A DNA stretch of 64,000 bases from Pontibacter litorisediminis (GCF_029360645.1 NZ_JARDUA010000001.1:1302001-1366000), one strand, 5' to 3'; positions 17,338-25,384 are shown, counted from the stretch's first letter. Numbers and translations are program-made. The notes: generated by a model from the letters alone, not told the origin.

Positions 17338-18698
17338 TGAGAGCAGTCGTAAACGAGGAGGGCACCTTCGGCTATATGAGCAGCGGTGCCGGCGCTATTG
17401 TAAAACTCAACCTGCCACGGACCGCAGCCAGCACAGTTGGTATAGGTAAAGGAGCTGAGGCACCAGGAGCTGTGGCCACCACGCCCGTGGTAAAAGCCAT
17501 GGGCGAAGAAGTGGCGCTGTGGGGGGAAGATAACCTGTTCCCGCAAAACGTAATGAAGGACGTGGAGCGAAGCGAGGTGCTCTCCGACACCCTGAGCTGG
17601 AAAGCCCGCGCCTGGTACGGTTCCGGCGTGATCTACGGCTACGTGGAGCTGGACGAGCAGGGCAACGAGGTCTTCATCCGGAAACAGGATCTGGAGGTGG
17701 AGGCTTTCTTCCGCCGCTCCAACGTGAACCGCTATGCCTTGGAGGCGCTCACCGACATCTCCTTTTTCGCCAATGCTTTTCCGGAGCTTATACTGAGCAA
17801 GAACCGCCAGAAGGTGGTGATGCTCACGGCGCAGGATGCCGTATTCTGCCGCTTCTCCAAGCCCAAGACGGACGGGGTTATCAACTACTGCTACATCAAC
17901 GCCAACTGGGACAACGGCGGCAGCACCTCTGATGCCTACACCACCCGCGTTCCGGTGATTGACCCGTACTTCGATCCGGTGGAGAGCCTGAAGGGCCGCA
18001 CCGATGCCTTCAAGTACATCTACCCCATCAACGTGCCCTCGCCGGGCAAGGCCGAGTACCAGCTGGCTAGCTGGAATGCCGTGCGCAAAACTGGCTGGCT
18101 CGATGTAGCCAGGGCCATTCCGGAGTTCAAGAAAAAGCTGTTTAGAAACCAGCTGTCGGTGAAATACCTGATCGAGGTGCACCATGCCTACTGGACCTGG
18201 AAGTACGGCGACTGGGATGCCAAGAAGCCGGAGGAACGCCGACGCATCATCAGCGATGAGCTGGATGCCTTCAATGCCGTGATGACCGGCACTGACGGAG
18301 CCGGCAAGTCCATCATCGCCACCACCGTGCGCAACCCGCAGACCGGCGAGGATATCCAGGCCTTCAAGGTAACGGCTATTGATGACAAGCTGAAGGACGG
18401 CATCTATATTGAGGACTCTCAGGAGTCGGCCTCCTACATCTACACAGCGGTGGGCGTGGCCCCTACATTGCGCGGCGTGAGCCCCGGCAAAGGCATGGGT
18501 GCCGGATCCGGATCAGACGCGCGGGTGGCTTTCAACAACTTTGTCTCCACTTCCCGCTTTGAGCAGGATCTGGTGCTGGAGCCCCTCTACCTCATCCGCG
18601 ACTACAACGGCTGGGACCCGAGGCTGCAGTTCCGTTTCCAGAACCCGCTCATCATGACGCTGGACAAAGGCAAGCAAGTGCAACAGGAAAGCTCCTAA
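17337..18698 (+). CDS. portal protein
   Basis: The start at 17337 is chosen for the TGATG overlap with the preceding gene; an upstream in-frame ATG at 17286 lies inside it. The 453-residue protein has a helical stem region in its middle (KKLFRNQLSVKYLIEVHHAYW) and a core with the LSWKARAWYGSGVIYG segment typical of phage portals, then a conserved late GSDARVAFNNFVS stretch. It forms the dodecameric ring at one head vertex through which DNA passes. It is separated from the terminase genes by the radical-SAM cargo. Assigned from sequence character plus position. Confidence 0.7.
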   Translation: MRAVVNEEGTFGYMSSGAGAIVKLNLPRTAASTVGIGKGAEAPGAVATTPVVKAMGEEVALWGEDNLFPQNVMKDVERSEVLSDTLSWKARAWYGSGVIYGYVELDEQGNEVFIRKQDLEVEAFFRRSNVNRYALEALTDISFFANAFPELILSKNRQKVVMLTAQDAVFCRFSKPKTDGVINYCYINANWDNGGSTSDAYTTRVPVIDPYFDPVESLKGRTDAFKYIYPINVPSPGKAEYQLASWNAVRKTGWLDVARAIPEFKKKLFRNQLSVKYLIEVHHAYWTWKYGDWDAKKPEERRRIISDELDAFNAVMTGTDGAGKSIIATTVRNPQTGEDIQAFKVTAIDDKLKDGIYIEDSQESASYIYTAVGVAPTLRGVSPGKGMGAGSGSDARVAFNNFVSTSRFEQDLVLEPLYLIRDYNGWDPRLQFRFQNPLIMTLDKGKQVQQESS

Positions 18699-18701
18699 AC
18701 C

Positions 18702-18932
18702 ATGCAGCACACCCTCAACATCGGCGACTCAGTTTGCCTCAAGTCCAGCGCCGGCTGCCGCATGACGGTGGCGCGGGTGGCAAACGCTCAGAACACCGAC
18801 CTGCTCCGGCCGCTGCAGGCCGAGTGCCTCTGGTTCGATGGCAGAGGCCAGTCGCACCTGAGCCGCTTTCCGGTGGCCATGCTCACTTCTACACAACCGA
18901 ACACCCTAGCCAATGCCCCTGATAAAGACTGA
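18702..18932 (+). CDS. DUF2158-like small protein
   Basis: A 76-residue protein with the pattern GDSVCLKSSAGCRMTV, then AECLWFDGRG, then FPVAML, which is the layout of the small DUF2158 family (G-D-x-V-x-L-K-S-G ... M-x-V ... C-x-W-F). Such proteins are common and uncharacterised. It overlaps the next gene by 20 nt. Confidence 0.6.
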   Translation: MQHTLNIGDSVCLKSSAGCRMTVARVANAQNTDLLRPLQAECLWFDGRGQSHLSRFPVAMLTSTQPNTLANAPDKD

Positions 18933-19917
18933 TGAGGATTTCCGCCGCTGTGTGCGCGTGGGCAAATCTAACTTTTCGCTGGAGAACGTGATGCCGGACA
19001 TCCTGCTGGTGGAGCGTGACGTGATCAAAAAGCATCTCGGTGCCGAATTATACTTAGAACTGCACGACGGCTACACCGACGGCACCCTGAACGAAAAGCA
19101 AACCGAGCTGCTGCGCCTGGTGCAGTACGCACTGGGCAACCTGGCCATGGTCAGCTACATGGCCGTGAACCAGGTGCAGATCTCAGACGGCGGCATCACC
19201 AAATCCTCGGCCTCGGCTTACCGCTACCAGGTGCGCGAACTTAAGCTGAATCTCATCACCAAAGGCTATAACGGGCTGGAGTCGGTGCTGGAGTTTCTGG
19301 AGGAGCACAAAAACGACGAGAATTTTGCAAAATGGGCCACTTCTTCCGCCGTAGTTGTCTCGCGCGAAAACTTCATCAATTCAGCCCGAGAGTTCAGCCG
19401 CGAGTACAACATCAACAACTCCCGCCTCACTTATCTGTCCCTGCAGAGCATCATCCGGAAGGTGGAGCCTTTCATGCTGGAGCCGGTGTTGGGCACGGCA
19501 CTGTTTGAGGAACTGAAAGAGCAGATCCTGAGAGGCGAGGTAAGCGAGGAGAACCAGGTGCTGCTGCGCCGCTTCATCCGGCCGGCGGTGGCACACTTCA
19601 CGGTGGCCAAGGCACTGCCCGAGCGCAGCTTCCGCTTCTCCGGTGACACCATCACCCTGAACCTGGAGGAGCTGCTCGACGACAGCAGCCAGGGAGCCGC
19701 CACCGACAACGACGCACTGCTGCTCCGCAAGATAGAGCAGGCCTATACCGACGGCACCACTTTCCTGGGTAAGCTGCGCGACTACCTCAACCAGCACGCC
19801 TCCGCCGACAAGTATAGCGCCTACTTCAACAGCGAGTTGTACGCGCCACCCACCACAGAGGCTGAGCCGGTGGTGTACCGCAACAGGCCCGACACAAACC
19901 TTTTCGCATTCATCTAA
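18913..19917 (+). CDS. putative head-tail adaptor (DUF6712-like), internally duplicated
   Basis: A 334-residue protein found in the place of a head-tail connector in this unit. It appears to consist of two related helical halves: residues about 15-85 (VIKKHLGAELYLELHDGYTDG) and about 180-250 (MLEPVLGTALFEELKEQILRG) align on Leu/Gly/Leu-Glu-Leu and on NLAMVSY/HFTVAKA. The linker between halves contains SAVVVS, encoded by an 18-nt sequence that also occurs exactly at 3364. The match to DUF6712 is from memory of Bacteroidota phage proteins and should be checked. Confidence 0.55.
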   Translation: MPLIKTDEDFRRCVRVGKSNFSLENVMPDILLVERDVIKKHLGAELYLELHDGYTDGTLNEKQTELLRLVQYALGNLAMVSYMAVNQVQISDGGITKSSASAYRYQVRELKLNLITKGYNGLESVLEFLEEHKNDENFAKWATSSAVVVSRENFINSAREFSREYNINNSRLTYLSLQSIIRKVEPFMLEPVLGTALFEELKEQILRGEVSEENQVLLRRFIRPAVAHFTVAKALPERSFRFSGDTITLNLEELLDDSSQGAATDNDALLLRKIEQAYTDGTTFLGKLRDYLNQHASADKYSAYFNSELYAPPTTEAEPVVYRNRPDTNLFAFI

Positions 19918-19929
19918 ACGCTGCACCAC

Positions 19930-20253
19930 ATGACCATCGAGTACACCATCCCCATCTGGGGCGTGATCGTTTTCACGTTTCCACTGCTGCTTGCCCTCAC
20001 CGGCGGCGCCATCCGGCTCATCTACAAACAGAAGGCCCACGACGAGAGTATTAAGACGCTCGGCACCCGCTACGACCGGGCTATGCAGCGCATCGACGAA
20101 CTGGAGGAGGACATGGAGGGCCGCCAGAACCAGCTGTACCAGGAAATGAGGAGCCTGGACCAGAAAGTTGGTGATCAACGCCTGCTGCTCGAGAAGATCC
20201 TCACCACGCTAGAATTTCTTAAACCTAAATCCAAAGTACATGAGAGTAATTAA
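19930..20253 (+). CDS. small membrane-anchored coiled-coil protein, possible lysis factor
   Basis: A 107-residue protein with one N-terminal membrane segment (about residues 9-31, hydrophobic VIVFTFPLLLALTGGA) and a long coiled coil (about 45-98). It starts the lysis group and overlaps the next gene by 14 nt. This could be a holin-like or antiholin-like protein, but function is inferred only from place and shape. Confidence 0.5.
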   Translation: MTIEYTIPIWGVIVFTFPLLLALTGGAIRLIYKQKAHDESIKTLGTRYDRAMQRIDELEEDMEGRQNQLYQEMRSLDQKVGDQRLLLEKILTTLEFLKPKSKVHESN

Positions 20254-20599
20254 GTACCTCTTGCGCCTGATCGGGCGCTGGCCAGACATCCTGGGGCTGC
20301 CGCTGGCCATTATCCTGTTCATTCTGTCAGCCCCGCTACTGCGCTGGCTCGACCCCACCTCAGCCGTGTTCGACTTGGGCATCCTGCAGAAGCTGGCCCT
20401 GGGCGGCATCGCCATGCTCATGCTCAACGCCGCCGTGTTCCTGGGCATCAAGTTCAACTTCCCGAAGGTGTATGCCTACTACAAAGATGTTTTACCCCTC
20501 GACTTTTTCAAGATAACGCCATGCCAAAGACTCTACTTCTTTCTATCGCTTTATGCCTTGCTCTTTGTAGCAGGGGCGCTGCTGGTCAGCCTGATCTAA
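20240..20599 (+). CDS. multi-pass membrane protein, holin candidate
   Basis: A 119-residue hydrophobic protein with about three membrane segments (near residues 15-36, 52-70 and 95-118). It sits directly before the endolysin gene and overlaps it by 79 nt. Holins normally lie here, so it is the best holin candidate in the window. Topology is estimated by eye. Confidence 0.55.
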   Translation: MRVIKYLLRLIGRWPDILGLPLAIILFILSAPLLRWLDPTSAVFDLGILQKLALGGIAMLMLNAAVFLGIKFNFPKVYAYYKDVLPLDFFKITPCQRLYFFLSLYALLFVAGALLVSLI

Positions 20600-21063
20600 G
20601 GGAGCAAGTCGCCCAAGTGTACAACAGCCAGCTGGGCGTGAACGAGCGCGGCGGCAACAACCGTGGACCGGAGGTAAAGCTGTACTTGGCCTCAGTGAAC
20701 CTGGGCGAGGGCTACGCCTGGTGCGGCGCCTTCGCCAACTGGGTAATGCAACAGTGCGGGCAGCCAGCACCGACAGCTGCTGCCATGGCCATGGCCTGGT
20801 TCCCCAGGAGCCATACCGTCTGGCGGCGCGACCAGCCCCCGAAACACACCCCGCAACGCGCCGACCTCTTCGGGCTATACTATGCTAGCCTTAGGCGCAT
20901 CGGGCACGTGGGGTTTATCGACAATTGGGATGCGGCCAGTGGCTACGCCATCACCGTGGAGGGCAACACCAACGAGGCCGGCAGCCGCGAGGGCGACGGC
21001 GTGTACAGGAAAAGACGCTTAATAAGACAAATCTATGCGGTATCTGATTGGGTTACTCCTTAG
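20521..21063 (+). CDS. endolysin, exported CHAP-like cysteine peptidase/amidase
   Basis: A 180-residue protein starting with a signal-like hydrophobic stretch (MPKTLLLSIALCLALCSRGAAGQ, cleaved or retained as an anchor). Then come the CHAP-type catalytic Cys in GYAWCGAF (C68), a helix, and the His in IGHVGFI (H129), followed by a VEGNTNEAG loop. Such enzymes cut peptidoglycan. Because it has its own export signal, the holin may only need to collapse the membrane potential. It overlaps both neighbours (79 nt and 29 nt). Confidence 0.75.
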   Translation: MPKTLLLSIALCLALCSRGAAGQPDLREQVAQVYNSQLGVNERGGNNRGPEVKLYLASVNLGEGYAWCGAFANWVMQQCGQPAPTAAAMAMAWFPRSHTVWRRDQPPKHTPQRADLFGLYYASLRRIGHVGFIDNWDAASGYAITVEGNTNEAGSREGDGVYRKRRLIRQIYAVSDWVTP

Positions 21064-21457
21064 CCTAGCGCTATTGGCGGGCTGCAACGTGTTTAAGCCG
21101 AGGCAGGAGGCAAAGCTGCTGCCCCTCGACAGCCTCTCGGCCATGCCCTACGATACCACACTTGTACTTGGGGAGAGAGTTTCGGTTCGCCGACTCTCCC
21201 CTACTCAGGTGCTGCTCAGCCAGCCCCGCCAGCGGCAGGGCAAAACCAAGTATAAAAACGTGGGCAACACCGAGCTGAAGCAGAAGGATGTCGGTAATGT
21301 GGCCATCGGCAAGAAGGCCGGCCAGCAGCAGGATATGGGAAATGCGGAGATAAAGGATGTTGGAAACGTGGAACAGAAAAGCCAGAGCTATTGGTTTATA
21401 GCACCTGTCATTTTACTGATAATTATACTTTTTGTATTAGCTTTCAAGTTTCTATAA
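21035..21457 (+). CDS. probable unimolecular spanin lipoprotein
   Basis: A 140-residue protein with an N-terminal lipoprotein signal (LLALLAGC-type lipobox, Cys at residue 17) and a C-terminal membrane segment (about residues 119-139, very hydrophobic). The soluble middle contains repeats of (D/N)VGN. An outer-membrane lipid anchor plus an inner-membrane helix in one protein is the definition of a u-spanin, which fuses the two membranes at the end of lysis. It is the last gene of the lysis group (membrane proteins, endolysin, spanin). Confidence 0.65.
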   Translation: MRYLIGLLLSLALLAGCNVFKPRQEAKLLPLDSLSAMPYDTTLVLGERVSVRRLSPTQVLLSQPRQRQGKTKYKNVGNTELKQKDVGNVAIGKKAGQQQDMGNAEIKDVGNVEQKSQSYWFIAPVILLIIILFVLAFKFL

Positions 21458-21528
21458 TTTAACTCAAAATTGCTTTATTTGATTATCAGCATTTAAGCTA
21501 AATTATAGGATAATTAAGAAAGTTATAT

Positions 21529-23196
21529 ATGAACCTAAAGAAGTTTGGAATCAAAAACTACAGGAGTTTTGATGCTGATGGCGTTACTCTTACTAGTCTT
21601 AAGAAGGTAAATGTCATTATAGGTAAGAATAATTGCGGTAAATCTAATTTCTTAAGATTCATTAAGACGCTCAATGAGAATCTTAGTACTCTCAATAAAT
21701 TTCCTGATGATATTAACAATCAGCACAGGAGAAATGGAAAGTCTGCATCAATTGTAATTGAGAAAGTCGGCAAAGATCTAATCTATCAAGAAAAGCGCTA
21801 TCAGAATTACGACAGAGGTAACCTAAAGGACTTTGTTGAGGGTAACCATAAACTTGTTTACAACATAAAGGACGGAGCTATAACTAACATACAAGAAACT
21901 TTTAGCGGTTTAACTCCTTCTGAACTGATCGCATTTCAGAACAAGTATTCAAGCGCTGATGCTCCTACATTGATAAATACCATCCAAGGCACTTTGGCAT
22001 ATAAGATTACAACTGATATAAAAAATGAGTTTAAATCAGTCATATATATCCCTCATCTCAGAATCATAAAAGAAGGCCATAAGTTCGGAGATTCAAACTC
22101 TTCGATTGATGGCTCAAACATTATATCTAAGATGTTTGAGATGCAGAATCCTAGAGTTGGAGAAGAGAGTAATAGAAATAAGTTCTTTAAAATTCAACAG
22201 TTTGTTCGTGAATTACTTAATGATGAAGAACTTGTAATAGAAATTCCTTATACAAAGGATGATATAATTATATCTCTGCATGACAATAGACTTCCTTTAG
22301 ATCATTATGGTACAGGCATACATCAACTTGTTCTTCTTTGCAGCACCTTAGTAATTCATGAAAATTCAGTAGTGTGTATAGAGGAACCTGAAATTCACTT
22401 ACACCCAGAACTGCAGCGCAAATTCTTATCCTTCCTACTTACTACTGATAATACCTATTTTATCACAACTCATTCTAATATTTTCTTAGAACATAATGAT
22501 GATGTCTCTATATATCATGTTTCTTATGATGGGATAAAATCATCCGTTAATCACTGTAATACAACAGCTCAGTCTTATGAATTACTGGCAAATCTTGGTT
22601 ACAAGGCTAGCGACCTTCTACACTCAAATGGGATTATATGGGTAGAAGGACCAAGTGACAGAACATTGATAAATAAATGGATATCTCTAGTAGATGATAC
22701 CTTGATCGAAGGCATTCATTATTCGATCATGTACTATGGAGGTAGGCTCTTGTCAGCTCTAACATTTAGTTCTGATCATAACGCAGAAGAATTAGCAAAA
22801 GAACTAATACCACTACTTAGGATCAACAAAAACGCATACGTAGTAATTGATAGAGACGGGTTCAATTCTAAAGCATCATTAAATAGAACTAAAACTAGAA
22901 TTTGTGAAGAGATTGGTCAAGGTAAGTTTTGGGTCACAAAAGGTAGAGAAATTGAGAACTACTTACATGATGATACAGTAAATAGTTGGTTACAGACAAG
23001 CACTTTTAACAATGATATAGACTTACAATTTGGGGAAAGCTTAAGAAAAGTAAACTCGAATATAAAGTATGAGAGGGACAAGAATGGCTATATAAGAAAA
23101 TTAGAAGGCTATGTTAATGAAAACAGCTTAGATGTTTTAGATCTTAGAAAGCAGATCAAGGCTTTAGTAAGAGCTATACAGATCTGGAACACTTAA
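21529..23196 (+). CDS. OLD-family ATP-dependent nuclease
   Basis: A 555-residue AT-rich gene product. Residues 28-40 carry a Walker A (IIGKNNCGKSN), and the region around residue 285 has a signature plus Walker B (VVCIEEPEIHLHPELQ) with the TTHS His switch. From about residue 375, a TOPRIM domain begins (GIIWVEGPSD, then VVIDRDG). This is the layout of OLD/Gabija-A-type nucleases, which cleave DNA and give phage defence in many strains. No UvrD-like helicase (GajB) lies next to it, so it is a stand-alone OLD, or uses the minus-strand neighbour. It sits just after the lysis genes. Confidence 0.85.
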   Translation: MNLKKFGIKNYRSFDADGVTLTSLKKVNVIIGKNNCGKSNFLRFIKTLNENLSTLNKFPDDINNQHRRNGKSASIVIEKVGKDLIYQEKRYQNYDRGNLKDFVEGNHKLVYNIKDGAITNIQETFSGLTPSELIAFQNKYSSADAPTLINTIQGTLAYKITTDIKNEFKSVIYIPHLRIIKEGHKFGDSNSSIDGSNIISKMFEMQNPRVGEESNRNKFFKIQQFVRELLNDEELVIEIPYTKDDIIISLHDNRLPLDHYGTGIHQLVLLCSTLVIHENSVVCIEEPEIHLHPELQRKFLSFLLTTDNTYFITTHSNIFLEHNDDVSIYHVSYDGIKSSVNHCNTTAQSYELLANLGYKASDLLHSNGIIWVEGPSDRTLINKWISLVDDTLIEGIHYSIMYYGGRLLSALTFSSDHNAEELAKELIPLLRINKNAYVVIDRDGFNSKASLNRTKTRICEEIGQGKFWVTKGREIENYLHDDTVNSWLQTSTFNNDIDLQFGESLRKVNSNIKYERDKNGYIRKLEGYVNENSLDVLDLRKQIKALVRAIQIWNT

Positions 23197-23253
23197 TCAA
23201 AAACGTCTTATCACTTACAAATATCCAAAGACACTTTAAATGGTTACGAAAAC

Positions 23254-24255
23254 TTAGACCTTATACTTAGAATCGAAAAAATTGAAGTGGCTTTTAAAAA
23301 AATGATCATGAAGCATGGGACTGGAAGTATTCATCTCTACTTCAAGTAAGAGTCGTTCCTTTTCAGATTTACTTAAAGAATTCCAAAAGCTAGGGGAAAA
23401 GAATGTATTCTCACAATTTGCTATTATCAGAGATGTAATAGCTCTTTCCAGCTCAAGATCTTCAAGTTGATCTAATTCATCAAGCAGATTTATTGCCTTA
23501 GCATCATCTGGGAATGCTGCAAGTACTACAAATGTTTTATTTACATCAGGTAACATTGTAACCATCAACTGAGAAAAAGGAACATTATAATCATTATGGT
23601 TATTCATGGGCTTATTCCTGTATGAAACCTTAGGTCCCATTTGTGAAGAAACTGCAAAGGGGTAAAGTCCTTCCTTTTCATATACCAGGTAGTTTAGTAC
23701 TGAGTAATCTTCACTTTCAAGATAAATATCTAGTTGCTTTTTCCTTTCATTCAACTCGTTTAAAGATTGCTCTCCTCCCTTCTTCATAGTTTCTACTAAT
23801 TTAGGAGGCAATATCTTTACAAACTCTGAATCAGGGTTATTATAAACTTTAACTTCTTCATTTTTTCTGTGATAGGAATGTGCAAATGATCGATACGAAT
23901 GTAAAAAAAGATGTTTATCGCTACCGTCAAATTGATTATTCTCAATATCACTAAAAAGCTTGCTATCATGATAATCACAGAAGCCAAAAAAAGTAGATGC
24001 TTCTTTCTTTCCTATTGGTTTTAAATCAGCAATTGGAGACTTTTCATTTGGAATACCACTAGTGAAGGTGTAAACACACATATTACCATTAACTTCACCT
24101 TCAATAATAGAAAGCCTTCCATTTCTTTGGACGCTGTGTGCCTGCTTTATAGCTCCATTACATTCCTCCTTCTTATGATGGAAACAGGTTTTGATCAGAC
24201 CTACTTTTTTAAAATCTGACATCACTTTGTAAAATCTTTTTACCTTCTCGTCCAT
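23254..24255 (-). CDS. zinc-finger protein of unknown function, defence-associated context
   Basis: A 333-residue AT-rich gene product. The N-terminus has probable zinc ligands in TCFHHKKEECNGAIKQAH (C24, C32, H40) and in GFCDYHDSKLF (C93, H96), which resembles a treble-clef/HNH-like metal site. The rest is mixed alpha/beta with no named domain. It lies 50 nt downstream of a ribbon-helix-helix gene on the same strand, and converges on the OLD nuclease gene. Function unknown; a nuclease or phage-sensing role is inference. Confidence 0.65.
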   Translation of the reverse strand: MDEKVKRFYKVMSDFKKVGLIKTCFHHKKEECNGAIKQAHSVQRNGRLSIIEGEVNGNMCVYTFTSGIPNEKSPIADLKPIGKKEASTFFGFCDYHDSKLFSDIENNQFDGSDKHLFLHSYRSFAHSYHRKNEEVKVYNNPDSEFVKILPPKLVETMKKGGEQSLNELNERKKQLDIYLESEDYSVLNYLVYEKEGLYPFAVSSQMGPKVSYRNKPMNNHNDYNVPFSQLMVTMLPDVNKTFVVLAAFPDDAKAINLLDELDQLEDLELERAITSLIIANCENTFFSPSFWNSLSKSEKERLLLEVEMNTSSPMLHDHFFKSHFNFFDSKYKV

Positions 24256-24305
24256 AGTATAACTAAGTTCTTTTTCCTCAAAACTTTCCCGGAAAAGCCG
24301 CAGCT

Positions 24306-24479
24306 CTACTTGCTGGGTTCTTTTGGGTCAGCTTTTCCTTTAAGCAATGCTTCTTCCAAAACATCACTGGCAATTTCTATTAGTGTAGTTCTAGGCTCCT
24401 TCTTTACTTTTCTTTCAAGCTGAATCTTAAGTAGTTCAGCATGACTCTCGTCTGAAATTTGTATCTGCAACTTCTTCAT
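24306..24479 (-). CDS. small ribbon-helix-helix regulator
   Basis: A 57-residue protein starting MKKLQIQISDES (strand) followed by two helices (AELLKIQLERK and TTLIEIASDVLEEALL), the CopG/Arc-type ribbon-helix-helix plan. RHH proteins repress by binding pairs of short inverted sites; the upstream region holds four exact copies of TAGTTATA in alternating orientation. It is the first gene of a minus-strand pair with the zinc-finger protein. It may be a stand-alone repressor or an antitoxin. Confidence 0.65.
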   Translation of the reverse strand: MKKLQIQISDESHAELLKIQLERKVKKEPRTTLIEIASDVLEEALLKGKADPKEPSK

Positions 24480-24498
24480 GCTCAAAGATAATAATTAA

Positions 24499-24582
24499 TA
24501 GTTATAAAAAATATATGCTATAACTATTGCTTATTAGTTATAATTAATAAACATTTGTAACTATTTATAACTAACAGTTATA
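24499..24582. promoter_or_regulatory. TAGTTATA operator array upstream of RHH gene
   Basis: Four exact copies of TAGTTATA within 84 nt, in alternating orientation: 24499-24506 (plus), 24519-24526 (minus), 24535-24542 (plus) and 24566-24573 (minus), with one-mismatch copies at 24556-24563 (minus) and 24575-24582 (plus). The last two plus the exact minus site form a nearly continuous palindrome. It lies just upstream of the RHH gene, the natural place for autoregulation. Confidence 0.6.
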
Positions 24583-24597
24583 AATACTTATATAGTA

Positions 24598-24631
24598 ATA
24601 AAAAAAGCCCGGATGTTGGCGCATCCGGGCT
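24598..24631 (-). terminator. orphan minus-strand terminator
   Basis: AGCCCGGATG (24606-24615) pairs perfectly with CATCCGGGCT (24622-24631) around a 6-nt loop. The T-run is on the minus strand (A7 at 24598-24605 on plus), so it stops transcription moving leftward. No minus-strand gene lies to its right until the DUF4062 gene, which has its own terminator, so it may end a small RNA from 24632-24780 or an antisense transcript. Confidence 0.6.
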
Positions 24632-24673
24632 AGCTCAACAAAATGAATTGTTAAACTAAAGGAACTGCAAGTT

Positions 24674-24784
24674 ATGCAAATTGCTACTAAAAAGAAACTA
24701 GCCCCTGTTGGGGTATGGCACCTGCCTGCCAAGAAGTTAAACCTATCTTCCACTTCTAACCAGGTACGCCATGCAAAGCAATAG
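24674..24784 (+). CDS. possible 36-residue leader peptide gene
   Basis: ATG at 24674 preceded by AAAGGAACTGCAAG gives a 36-residue basic peptide (starts MQIATKKKLAPVGVWHLP). It overlaps the next gene's start by 14 nt. The GGGGTATGGCACC region is also part of a small stem. Real small phage gene or leader is plausible but not certain. Confidence 0.35.
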   Translation: MQIATKKKLAPVGVWHLPAKKLNLSSTSNQVRHAKQ

Positions 24785-25043
24785 ATCAGAGAACACGCCG
24801 CAGCTGGTGCTCAACCCGTTCAGCCAGCGCTACATCAACATACAGCCGCTGCTCAAGTACCTCAACGAGAAGCGCCGCGATAACCCAGCTCAGGTAGAGG
24901 AAAAGATAGAGGCTACCATCCGCTTCGTCTCCCTCAACTTCGATAGCCACGAAGCAGACAGCCTGGAACTCAAGAACACCCTCGGCTTCCTGTTCGAGAT
25001 AAAGGATGTGTTCGGCAAGTTGGCAGAGTATAAAGCTGAATAG
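24771..25043 (+). CDS. small hypothetical phage protein
   Basis: A 90-residue mostly helical protein, with GC level like the phage structural genes and unlike the AT-rich cargo on both sides. It is followed 2 nt later by another small gene. No domain recognised; it may be an orphan of the phage operon separated by the cargo. Confidence 0.55.
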   Translation: MQSNRSENTPQLVLNPFSQRYINIQPLLKYLNEKRRDNPAQVEEKIEATIRFVSLNFDSHEADSLELKNTLGFLFEIKDVFGKLAEYKAE

Positions 25044-25045
25044 CC

Positions 25046-25324
25046 ATGAGCATCTCCAGCAGAACTGTGGAGGGCCAGCAAGAGCTGGTCATCCGCAACC
25101 AACCCGAGATCACGGAGGCAATCCTCGGCGCACTCATTGAGTTTGTTACTCAGGTGCCGGACGTCTCCGAGCTACAGCAGCTCCTCCACCACATGGAAGC
25201 CACCTGCAAGCTCCACGCCACCCCCGACTTCACCCTCTGGGAGCAGGACCAGGAGCAGCTCCTCTACCTGCACGAGTTTCTGAAGAAGATAAGGTTCGGG
25301 CAGAGTGGGGATAGTACAGGGTAG
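25046..25324 (+). CDS. small hypothetical phage protein
   Basis: A 92-residue acidic, helical protein starting 2 nt after its neighbour's stop. It ends just before a strong bidirectional terminator. Same GC level as the phage core. No domain recognised. Confidence 0.55.
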   Translation: MSISSRTVEGQQELVIRNQPEITEAILGALIEFVTQVPDVSELQQLLHHMEATCKLHATPDFTLWEQDQEQLLYLHEFLKKIRFGQSGDSTG

Positions 25325-25328
25325 AAGT

Positions 25329-25368
25329 AAATCGGCCCAAGCTGATTGCTTGGGCCGATTTGATTTTT
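25329..25368. terminator. bidirectional rho-independent terminator
   Basis: A perfect 14-bp stem (AAATCGGCCCAAGC/GCTTGGGCCGATTT, 25329-25342 and 25348-25361) with a 5-nt loop and a T-rich tail on the plus strand. It lies between the converging small phage gene and the DUF4062 gene. Confidence 0.85.
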
Positions 25369-25384
25369 AAAAATGCTATTAGTA

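Noticed and set aside
16927..24586. ACAGTTATAAATA occurs at 16927-16939 and 24574-24586
   Set aside because: A 13-nt match between two AT-rich regions is expected by chance several times in 64 kb.
24571..24753. 60-residue minus-strand open frame over the orphan terminator
   Set aside because: It runs through the perfect terminator hairpin and has a non-protein-like composition.
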